Part shown: piece by piece, positions 1 to 5,255 of the stretch
How the letters are laid out: each line of letters begins with the position of its first letter
Position numbering within the stretch: position 1 is the stretch's first letter
DNA from: an uncultured Selenomonadales bacterium
GTDB taxonomy: Bacteria > Bacillota_C > Negativicutes > Selenomonadales > Selenomonadaceae
Length of the DNA stretch: 5,431 bases
Direction of reading: 5' to 3'
Assembly (NCBI GenBank): GCA_937916025.1
Contig: CALGGX010000367.1
Span: forward strand, 1 to 5,431
The notes under the pieces: generated by a model
Database searches by the model: none
What the model was told of the DNA's origin: nothing
Seen by the model: only the letters and a program-made list of their open reading frames with translations
Translations under genes and position numbers: made by a program

Positions 1-66
1 CCTGAGGCATCTGTTCCTGTTCAACTGGAACTTCCTGAGGCATCTGTTCCTGTTCAACTGGAACTT
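1..66. repeat. 33-bp direct tandem repeat, two perfect copies, cut by window edge
   Basis: Bases 1-33 and 34-66 are identical. Each copy starts CCTGAGGCATCTG and ends CTGGAACTT. Read on the minus strand in the frame of the CsgG-like gene, each unit encodes 11 residues (QEVPVEQEQMP). After base 66 the sequence starts CCTG again and then diverges. Because the array reaches base 1, more copies may lie outside. The unit is a multiple of three, so changes in copy number would keep the frame and only alter tail length. Confidence 0.93.
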
Positions 67-1114
67 CCTGTTCAGGCATAGGCTGCTCTTCAGGAGCTGG
101 ACCTGCATCAGCAGAGTTCTCTACTGTCTGGCTTATATCATTAATTTTATCTGCGTAGTCAAGTACTGCAGAACTGATTTCATTATACTGCTGCATAGTT
201 TCAGCTTTCTGCTCTTTAATCACATCAAGCAGCATCATTGCTTGCTCACGTAATTCGTTAAGTATATCCTGCACTGCGTCGTCTGCTGCATCAACGTTAA
301 CACCTCTAGCAGCAAGAGTATTCATAATAGCAAGACCTAAGTTCTCATTACCAGATATTCGATCTCCATATCTGGACATGAACTGTTGCTGGCGTTGAGC
401 TTGTTCTTCAGCATTTTTAGCATCTTCAAGTGCTTTTTGGTAATTGTCCGAGGTTAACTTCGAGGTGCCGATTTTAATGAACCGCCCGATTTGAGTCATT
501 GTATTGCTGTCGGAACCGGTAACAATCTTACGCCAAACAACTTCGCCCGTATCGGCTTTGATCAATCGAAGATCGGTCTTTACGCCAAGTATTGATCGTT
601 TTTGCCGAAAAGACGGAATGCCCGAACCGCCTTCAAACAGATCATCAGCTGCTCCGTTGCCGAGATTGATGATCGTTCCATGAATAAGATATTGTGCTCC
701 GTGCGCGCGCCCGATTGCCGAAGTGATCGACGGCGAAATACATTGCCCGACTTCGGCGGTTGCGATCGACTCGGCGAGATCGGGATCAAAGCCCGGTCCT
801 TCAAACAGCGCATTGAAATTGCCGGAAATCATTCCGCTCTTGGCGTTTTCGATGTCTCTGATCTTCTCGCGGTAGAGTTGTGTTTCCATGTCGTGATCGA
901 TCGGTTTTGTCTCGCGAAGATTGAATTTCTCACTCTTAAGCATCTTCTCGATGACAAGATCGGACAACACCGATGCCGAGTCGATCGATTGAAAACGCGT
1001 GTCGTTCGAGAACTTCATCAGAATGCACGTCGGTGTGTCGTAACTCAAGGCGAATGCCGTCGATGAAACGAGCAACGTCAACATCGTCGACAGAATCGCA
1101 ACGAACGATTTCAT
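1..1114 (-). CDS. CsgG-like exported protein with coiled-coil and repeat-rich C-terminal extension (partial at 3' end)
   Basis: The frame is open for 371 codons from the ATG at 1114 to the window edge with no stop, so the C-terminus is missing. Residues 1-22 form a signal peptide (hydrophobic core 4-17, likely cleavage after the Ala-Phe-Ala at 20-22). There is no lipobox cysteine, unlike E. coli CsgG. Residues 28-225 resemble the CsgG/HfaB-type fold of outer-membrane secretion and assembly proteins: ILMKFSNDTRF at 31-41, a helix ending MLKSEKFNLRET, SIATAEVG at 117-123, YLIHGTI at 142-148, and the strand pair DLRLIKADTGEVVWRK at 181-196. Residues ~226-335 are Gln/Glu/Ala-rich and probably coiled coil. 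Residues ~336-371 are an acidic, Pro/Gln-rich tail with an 11-residue repeat (QEVPVEQEQMP). Its ATG overlaps the upstream stop as ATGA, and an AGGGGGA ribosome binding site 7-8 bases upstream lies inside the previous gene, implying translational coupling. Codon use changes sharply near codon 225, suggesting a mosaic gene. The CsgG relation rests on motif resemblance; the extension matches nothing I recognise. Confidence 0.72.
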   Translation of the reverse strand, partial: MKSFVAILSTMLTLLVSSTAFALSYDTPTCILMKFSNDTRFQSIDSASVLSDLVIEKMLKSEKFNLRETKPIDHDMETQLYREKIRDIENAKSGMISGNFNALFEGPGFDPDLAESIATAEVGQCISPSITSAIGRAHGAQYLIHGTIINLGNGAADDLFEGGSGIPSFRQKRSILGVKTDLRLIKADTGEVVWRKIVTGSDSNTMTQIGRFIKIGTSKLTSDNYQKALEDAKNAEEQAQRQQQFMSRYGDRISGNENLGLAIMNTLAARGVNVDAADDAVQDILNELREQAMMLLDVIKEQKAETMQQYNEISSAVLDYADKINDISQTVENSADAGPAPEEQPMPEQEVPVEQEQMPQEVPVEQEQMPQ

Positions 1115-2025
1115 TTCGAGTCCCCCTTACTCTTCGTTTTGTCTTTCAAGCCTTCCGGCAACGACAGATATGTTTGATCGGGCGTGGTCGAGAACTCAGT
1201 AATGTCGACGACTGTCTTCTCGTAACTCTTGATTCCGGTCGAGTCCTCACTGTAATTGAATGCCGCGATCTTCACCATTCGATCGCCGTCGAAGTAGTAT
1301 CGGACGGCATAATGAGTGTCGTTCTTGTGCCCGGCAAAATCCTCGTAAGTCAAACCGCCCGGAATGTAACCGGAGCCGATGAGTTTATACTCGGGCGTGT
1401 TCGGAGTCGCAATGACTCGCTCGGGCGGAAGCAATGCCGTCAATGCCTGCGCGAGTGCCGCACTGCCGTAATTGTATTCTTCGAGGAACTTCTCGTACGG
1501 ACTGCGTTTATCGTTTTTATCGTCATTCGCTTTCACGCTCGAAGAATATGAACCGAATGCGCCGCGCCCTCCGAAGTATCTTTTCTGATTGTCTTTCGTC
1601 AAATTCCAGCTGAAATTAAAAACTTCATCGCCTTTCGTCAGAACACATGCGCCGCTTTTGTCGACTGTTTTCATCGAAGCGGTTTGAGCACCGGCGTTTG
1701 AAGAAGTGAAATCAACGCGAGTGTAAGCACCATATTCTTTTTCGACATATCGATCGTCGCCGTCGACCACTATGATCCCGCTGTCGACCTGCTTCTTCAG
1801 CGCGCTGTCTTGCATATCCAAAAATTTGAAACCGCCGAAGCTGCCGGTTTCTACGATGTTCAATTCTTTGTCGGTTCGACGGATGGGCGGCGTGACAATC
1901 TTATATTTGAGCGTAAAACTCTTATTGATCAAGGCGTCGCGATAAACATCGGTTTTTGCGGCTTCGCTCGAAGGCGAGAAGACAATCGATCCGAGCAACA
2001 CTGCCGCTAACAATTTCTTCTTCAT
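1111..2025 (-). CDS. secreted protein of unknown function (middle gene of the exported-protein operon)
   Basis: I do not recognise this 304-residue protein. Residues 1-22 are a clear signal peptide: Lys-rich start MKKK, hydrophobic stretch to about 17, then SPSSEA with probable cleavage after Ala22. The mature part is hydrophilic, with one cysteine in GACVLTKGDE and a Gly/Ser-rich stretch (FGGRGAFGSYSSS). A C-terminal half with alternating short strands includes YYFDGDRMVKIAAF and ends in a Lys-rich tail (KDKTKSKGDSK). It looks like a periplasmic or surface beta-rich protein. I chose ATG at 2025: GGAGG (2035-2039) is 9 bases upstream, and this ATG overlaps the upstream stop as TGATG. A GTG at 2028, 6 bases from the same site, is the alternative and adds one residue. 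The gene ends in TGA overlapping the next ATG. It therefore sits in a tightly coupled three-gene unit and is very probably co-expressed with both neighbours. Confidence 0.85.
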   Translation of the reverse strand: MKKKLLAAVLLGSIVFSPSSEAAKTDVYRDALINKSFTLKYKIVTPPIRRTDKELNIVETGSFGGFKFLDMQDSALKKQVDSGIIVVDGDDRYVEKEYGAYTRVDFTSSNAGAQTASMKTVDKSGACVLTKGDEVFNFSWNLTKDNQKRYFGGRGAFGSYSSSVKANDDKNDKRSPYEKFLEEYNYGSAALAQALTALLPPERVIATPNTPEYKLIGSGYIPGGLTYEDFAGHKNDTHYAVRYYFDGDRMVKIAAFNYSEDSTGIKSYEKTVVDITEFSTTPDQTYLSLPEGLKDKTKSKGDSK

Positions 2026-2885
2026 CACTTCTTGCCTCCAATCTCTTCGACCAAGACCTGCTGTTCGAGTAAATCGCTCATATCGCCTTTGCCCGCCGCA
2101 TAAATTTTAATCTTCTTTTGAATTGAGAATGCGGCATCGATTCCGTCCATTCCGATCGATTTAACGCCGATTTCTCTGATAAAAGATTCGTCGCCGTCAT
2201 GAAGAAAATATTTCTGAATGCGGACGAGTTTACCGTTTTCATAGAGCATATTATAAGCCCATTGCGCGAGAGTCGTGCCTGCCGTCGATTTGATGTCGAT
2301 GGTGTATTGATCGCAATCATAGTCTTTCTTATCGACCGTGCGAGTGGAACTGCCGTTGAAGTGCGGAGCTTCAATATTGACTTCATTATCGCGGAACGGA
2401 TCATTCCAATAAAAAACGGCAAGTTCGTCGGGAAGAGCGAGATAATGACGCATCTTATCCCAATCTTCATCGGGATTTAAATTGGGCGAATGCAACTCTT
2501 CTTTCGGCAAAACCAATGCCGTGAAACTTGTATTACGAGTCGGTACGAAGCCGATGACATCTTGCTTTGTATGTCTGTAGAAACTGTAATATTTGCCATC
2601 TTGATACAGAACGGCGGGAACCTTTTCGTTCAGTTTCGTCTTGACTACTCTGTTGCCGTTCTTACCTGCCAGCACATGATTATATTTCATTCGATGCTCA
2701 CTGCCCCAAGTACCTCTGAAAAAATCATATGTTTCGTCCTCGACGTAGAAATTGCCGCTCCGAAACATCTGCCGGTACTGCTCCGCCGCCGCCTGCTCTG
2801 CCGAGACCTCTGCCGTTGAGATCGTCAGCCCGAACAGGGCGAACACCATCGCGAGCATTACCTCTTTACACATTTTTAGCATCAT
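2025..2885 (-). CDS. secreted protein of unknown function (first gene of the exported-protein operon)
   Basis: I do not recognise this 286-residue protein. The N-terminus is a signal peptide: a short charged start, hydrophobic residues about 9-23 (MLAMVFALFGLTIS), and probable cleavage after the Val-Ser-Ala at 27-29. The mature protein is rich in aromatic and charged residues: AEQYRQMFRSGNFYVEDE at its start, a YQDGKYYSFYR strand, and in the last third MLYENGKLVRIQKYF. This pattern fits a beta-rich periplasmic or surface protein. There is one cysteine in the mature part (YDCDQY) and no lipobox. Start choice: the GGGAGGG site at 2891-2897 stands 6 bases before ATG 2885. A TTG at 2888 is too close to it, and ATG 2882 is also possible. 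The gene is headed by a strong promoter with a C8 tract and a leader of only about 20 bases. Its stop overlaps the start of the next gene (TGATG). Faint layout similarity to the following gene suggests distant paralogy. Confidence 0.85.
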   Translation of the reverse strand: MMLKMCKEVMLAMVFALFGLTISTAEVSAEQAAAEQYRQMFRSGNFYVEDETYDFFRGTWGSEHRMKYNHVLAGKNGNRVVKTKLNEKVPAVLYQDGKYYSFYRHTKQDVIGFVPTRNTSFTALVLPKEELHSPNLNPDEDWDKMRHYLALPDELAVFYWNDPFRDNEVNIEAPHFNGSSTRTVDKKDYDCDQYTIDIKSTAGTTLAQWAYNMLYENGKLVRIQKYFLHDGDESFIREIGVKSIGMDGIDAAFSIQKKIKIYAAGKGDMSDLLEQQVLVEEIGGKK

Positions 2886-2890
2886 CAAAT

Positions 2891-2897
2891 CCCTCCC
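2891..2897 (-). promoter_or_regulatory. ribosome binding site deciding the start of the first secreted-protein gene
   Basis: The minus strand reads GGGAGGG here, followed by ATTTG and two consecutive ATG codons. The GGAGG core leaves 6 bases to ATG 2885 and 9 to ATG 2882, but only 3 to the in-frame TTG at 2888, so the TTG is disfavoured. Confidence 0.8.
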
Positions 2898-2912
2898 GTT
2901 AAAATTTTAATC

Positions 2913-2944
2913 ATTATACATAGGGGGGGGATTGAAGATGTCAA
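2913..2944 (-). promoter_or_regulatory. sigma-70-type promoter with C8 tract in a 20-bp spacer (possible phase-variable promoter)
   Basis: On the minus strand a perfect -35 box TTGACA (2944-2939) and a perfect -10 box TATAAT (2918-2913) are separated by exactly 20 bases (2938-2919). The optimum for housekeeping sigma factors is about 17. The spacer contains eight consecutive C residues (G8 on the plus strand, 2923-2930). Transcription should start near 2906, giving a leader of about 20 bases before ATG 2885. The region upstream of the -35 is A/T-rich (about 2950-2983), like an UP element. Loss of C residues by strand slippage would bring spacing to 19, 18 or 17 and should strengthen the promoter. 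The boxes and tract are direct observations; phase variation is inference. Confidence 0.78.
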
Positions 2945-2974
2945 CATTCATCTCAATTTTTTATTCGCTATTTC

Positions 2975-3002
2975 AAAAAAAAATCGAGCATCTCTGCCCG
3001 AT
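2975..3002 (-). terminator. Rho-independent terminator of nrfA
   Basis: On the minus strand an 8-bp stem (ATCGGGCA pairing with TGCTCGAT, one G-U pair) closes a GAGA tetraloop. Nine consecutive T residues (2983-2975) follow, the first of them belonging to the stem. It lies about 45 bases past the nrfA stop and separates nrfA transcription from the exported-protein operon. Confidence 0.88.
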
Positions 3003-3011
3003 CGAATTTAT

Positions 3012-3026
3012 TTCCGCCGCGCGGAA
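3012..3026. other. small GC-rich hairpin between the nrfA stop and its terminator
   Basis: TTCCGC and GCGGAA form a 6-bp perfect stem around a 3-base loop. On the plus strand it is followed by TTTTT, so it could act as a weak terminator in that direction. On the minus strand it could protect the nrfA mRNA end. No plus-strand gene is present for it to serve. Confidence 0.4.
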
Positions 3027-3046
3027 TTTTTAAAATCCGTTTCCTG

Positions 3047-4435
3047 TTACATCGCCGCTTGCTCCGCCGTCGGAGGATTTACTCCCGGGTTTTGAGCCGG
3101 ATTGAAATGCTCCGCCGCGACGAATTGCGGCATCGGTGCCAACGGCGCGTTCGGTGCCAACATACGCGCGGCTTCAATCGCACGATGCGCACGATCGATC
3201 GCCAATGCGCCGGATTTCATGAGTTTATCCGTGTTGTGGAAGCCGTAGCTGTTTTCGGCCGCCAACCAATCCCAATACCATTGCGCCTCTCTGACCAACA
3301 GGCGCGCTTCCGCCAATTGCTCGGCAGTCGCTCCCGCCGCCGCCGCCGCTTGGATCGTCAAATGCGCTTGAGCACACGTCTGCCCCGCCAATCTCTGAAG
3401 TTTGAATGTGTTGTCGTTGATCGTCTTGACGCGAGCGATCAATGTCTCCGAACTCTCGTCATGACATTTCAAGCAGGATTGCTCCGTCGATTTGAGCGGA
3501 TTCGTCATCCAATGCGAGGTGTATTTCTGACCGCTCTCGCGCATGTAAGGCATATGGCAATCGACGCAAGTCACGCCCGCGTCGTGGTGAACGCTCGTAA
3601 CCCAGTTTTCAAATTCCGGATGCTGCGCCTTCAACATCATTGCGCCGCTGTCCGGATGCTGCCAATCGCCTTTGAATGCGCCCGCTTGACCCGATTGATA
3701 GAACTGAAATTCATCCTCGGGATCGAAGCCGTTATCCCACGGATGATTCACTCGACCGTCTTCCGCCATGAAGTAGTACTCGTTATGGCATTGCGAGCAG
3801 ACGTAAGCTCGTATGTCGTTGTGCGGAGCATTGTTGACATCGATGCCGCGACGCGCCATCGCCTCGACAAATCCCTGCTGATACACGCGCAGTTGCATCG
3901 TTTCGGGATCATGGCAAGTCGCGCAACCGAACCAATCGTCTTTCGTCATCGGAGCCATGATCTCCGCGAGCGGCTTCGATGCATATTCCCAACCCGACTG
4001 TTTGAAATAAACATCATACATGTACGAGCCCTTACACGTGATGCACGAGCCCTTCTGCGGCGGCAGACGAAGCGACGTCACGAAGTCCTCGCGCGCGTAC
4101 GTGTGTCCGCGCGCCACATCGTATTGCACCGCGAATTTGTAGCCCTTGAAGTTCTCGAGCATCTCCGGTTGCTCTTCGAGATAAGACACGTGAGGCATCG
4201 AACCGCCGTAACCCGTCGGCGAAGGTGTTGCCTCATTGTTGCGCATGAATGAATTGTACTGAAGCGGATAAGCATCTTTGTACGCCGCCGCATGCAATTT
4301 CTGATCGTCGGGAATTTTCGCGAGCTCGAATTTTGTCGACGGCTTTGCGATTCCGACGCGCACGATCACGAAGCCGAAGAATACGATTGCCAAGATCAGC
4401 GCGCCCGCCAAATATTTTTGCATCTTACACATCAT
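3047..4435 (-). CDS. nrfA: ammonia-forming pentaheme cytochrome c nitrite reductase
   Basis: NrfA (EC 1.7.2.2) reduces nitrite to ammonium with six electrons on the outer side of the cytoplasmic membrane. All five heme sites are visible, numbered from ATG 4435: the catalytic CITCK at 131-135, with lysine replacing histidine as heme ligand, and then CATCH 171-175, CSQCH 213-217, CVDCH 290-294 and CLKCH 321-325. Active-site counterparts are Arg115, Tyr220 (after the third heme, in NEYYF) and His272 in KAQHPEFE. Glu219, Lys269 and Gln271 fit the calcium site. His308 (SHWMTNP) and His400 are plausible distal ligands. The 462 residues are close to the usual ~480. Residues ~8-28 form one hydrophobic segment, a signal peptide or uncleaved anchor. 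No nrfH partner lies next to it. GTG 4441 falls within the AAGGGGTGAT ribosome binding site, so ATG 4435 or 4432 is preferred. It lies 115 bases after atpB across a repeat element and ends before a strong terminator. Confidence 0.97.
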   Translation of the reverse strand: MMCKMQKYLAGALILAIVFFGFVIVRVGIAKPSTKFELAKIPDDQKLHAAAYKDAYPLQYNSFMRNNEATPSPTGYGGSMPHVSYLEEQPEMLENFKGYKFAVQYDVARGHTYAREDFVTSLRLPPQKGSCITCKGSYMYDVYFKQSGWEYASKPLAEIMAPMTKDDWFGCATCHDPETMQLRVYQQGFVEAMARRGIDVNNAPHNDIRAYVCSQCHNEYYFMAEDGRVNHPWDNGFDPEDEFQFYQSGQAGAFKGDWQHPDSGAMMLKAQHPEFENWVTSVHHDAGVTCVDCHMPYMRESGQKYTSHWMTNPLKSTEQSCLKCHDESSETLIARVKTINDNTFKLQRLAGQTCAQAHLTIQAAAAAGATAEQLAEARLLVREAQWYWDWLAAENSYGFHNTDKLMKSGALAIDRAHRAIEAARMLAPNAPLAPMPQFVAAEHFNPAQNPGVNPPTAEQAAM

Positions 4436-4436
4436 T

Positions 4437-4446
4437 ATCACCCCTT
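4437..4446 (-). promoter_or_regulatory. ribosome binding site of nrfA
   Basis: The minus strand reads AAGGGGTGAT, nearly the full complement of the 16S rRNA 3' end (one A missing from AAGGAGGTGAT). It is followed by ATG at 4435 and 4432. It overlaps the in-frame GTG at 4441, which argues against that GTG as the start. It begins immediately beside the terminal repeat of the 4447-4565 element. Confidence 0.75.
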
Positions 4447-4565
4447 GAAAGCAATGCGTAATTAGTAATTCGTAATTCGTAATTAGGAATGCGGAATTGC
4501 AAGACCATTCTTCAATTACGCATTACGCATTACGCATTATTCATTATTCATTATTCATTGCTTTC
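4447..4565. repeat. 119-bp miniature element: 10-bp terminal inverted repeats with heptamer tandem repeats in both arms
   Basis: The ends are perfect inverted repeats: GAAAGCAATG at 4447-4456 and CATTGCTTTC at 4556-4565. Inward from the left end come four heptamers of the CGTAATT type (one is AGTAATT; 4457-4484). Inward from the right end, on the opposite strand, come three AATAATG, two CGTAATG and one CGTAATT (4555-4514). The arms are therefore imperfectly complementary and could fold into a long hairpin around an unrelated centre near 4485-4513. The layout recalls the heptameric STRR repeats described in cyanobacteria and small non-autonomous elements. No transposase is encoded. The right end lies inside atpB and supplies its last codons (Glu-Ser-Asn-Glu-stop). 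The left end abuts the nrfA ribosome binding site. No convincing nrfA promoter is visible inside it. Confidence 0.8.
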
Positions 4566-5222
4566 TTTGATTGCGTTTGAAAGATACGCCGTTGAGAGCA
4601 TCGTAAAAATGACTGCCTGCACTCCGCCGATGAAGATACTGAACGCCAACCACAATACTGAAGGAATCGGCATCCAAATCGGCATGAGTTTGAGCAGCAC
4701 GATGATTAAAATTTCGCCGGCAAGGATATTTCCGAATAGACGGAAAGCCAGCGTGATCGGTTTTGCGATCTCTTCGATCGCGTTGATGATGACAAATACC
4801 GGCACCGGTTGAAAGAAGTGCGCGATGTAATGCGAGCCTTTGAAGTAGAGCCCGAGGACGTGAACCATTACGATCACGAGGAGCGCGAGACCGAGTGTCG
4901 TGTTGAGATCATTGGTCGGAGACGCCATTGTCGGTACCAAGCCGAGCAGGTTTGATGTCAAGATGAACAGGAACAGCGTTACGATGAACGGAGCGAGGAA
5001 GCGTCCTCGCGAGCCCATCATCGCGTCGATCTGATCGTGCAACCACAAAATGACCATCTCGACAAAATTCTGCCAGCCGCGCGGAACGGCTTGCAAATTC
5101 CGAACCGCCAAACATGCGATCACGCCCACGATGAGCATCGTCAGCCATGTCATATGGAGCGTTTCGATGTTGAATGTCAGACCGAACCAATGCACGGTTT
5201 CGCGCACGCCAATTTCATGCAT
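4551..5222 (-). CDS. atpB: F0F1 ATP synthase subunit a
   Basis: Subunit a is the membrane stator that forms the two proton half-channels against the c-ring. The 223-residue protein has several membrane segments (about 26-41, 76-96, 108-126, 141-150 onward, 167-186 and 188-210). It carries the family signature EEIAKPITLAFRLFGNILAGE at about 150-170. Arg161 is the counterpart of the essential E. coli Arg210, Glu170 matches E. coli Glu219, and Gln202 in GGVQAVIF matches Gln252. Length is normal for the shorter bacterial form. The start ATG 5222 has an excellent GGAGGTGAT site 7 bases upstream. It follows atpI by 33 bases, as in many ATP synthase operons. Two oddities: the last four residues and the stop are encoded by the terminal repeat of the 119-bp element, and the next gene is nrfA instead of atpE, so the operon seems to be broken here. 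Confidence 0.97.
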   Translation of the reverse strand: MHEIGVRETVHWFGLTFNIETLHMTWLTMLIVGVIACLAVRNLQAVPRGWQNFVEMVILWLHDQIDAMMGSRGRFLAPFIVTLFLFILTSNLLGLVPTMASPTNDLNTTLGLALLVIVMVHVLGLYFKGSHYIAHFFQPVPVFVIINAIEEIAKPITLAFRLFGNILAGEILIIVLLKLMPIWMPIPSVLWLAFSIFIGGVQAVIFTMLSTAYLSNAIKESNE

Positions 5223-5225
5223 ATA

Positions 5226-5234
5226 ATCACCTCC
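5226..5234 (-). promoter_or_regulatory. strong ribosome binding site of atpB
   Basis: The minus strand reads GGAGGTGAT, a perfect complement of the 16S rRNA 3' end, with GGAGG 7 bases before ATG 5222. A second GGAGG lies just upstream at 5235-5239. It fixes the atpB start and fits the high synthesis expected of subunit a. Confidence 0.85.
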
Positions 5235-5255
5235 CCTCCGCGCGGATTTGAGAGA

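Noticed and set aside
1023..1027. Cysteine near the start of the CsgG-like protein as a lipoprotein site
   Set aside because: Cys30 is preceded by DTPT, not a lipobox, and lies after the likely signal peptidase I cleavage site at residue 22.
602..1551. Overlapping plus-strand open frames of 154 and 192 codons
   Set aside because: They lie opposite two genes with signal peptides and coupled starts. Their products are Arg/Cys-rich, typical of antisense frames in TCG/GAC-rich coding DNA.
2919..2920. Extended -10 (TGn) motif at the C8 promoter
   Set aside because: TG directly touches TATAAT with no intervening base, so it is out of register for an extended -10.
3371..3385. Possible sixth heme site in nrfA (CAQAH)
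   Set aside because: It lacks the second cysteine of CxxCH, and the NrfA family has five hemes, all accounted for elsewhere.
3059..4252. Long plus-strand open frame of 397 codons opposite nrfA
   Set aside because: It is the antisense shadow of a gene with five intact heme motifs. Its product is Arg-rich with no recognisable domain, and no ribosome binding site was seen.
4442..4550. Separate promoter or FNR site for nrfA within the repeat element
   Set aside because: No good -35/-10 pair at 16-18 bases and no TTGAT-N4-ATCAA type site was found; AT-rich heptamers give only weak chance matches.
4457..4555. CRISPR-like array in the heptamer region
   Set aside because: The units are 7 bases long, contiguous and without spacers, so this is not a CRISPR array.
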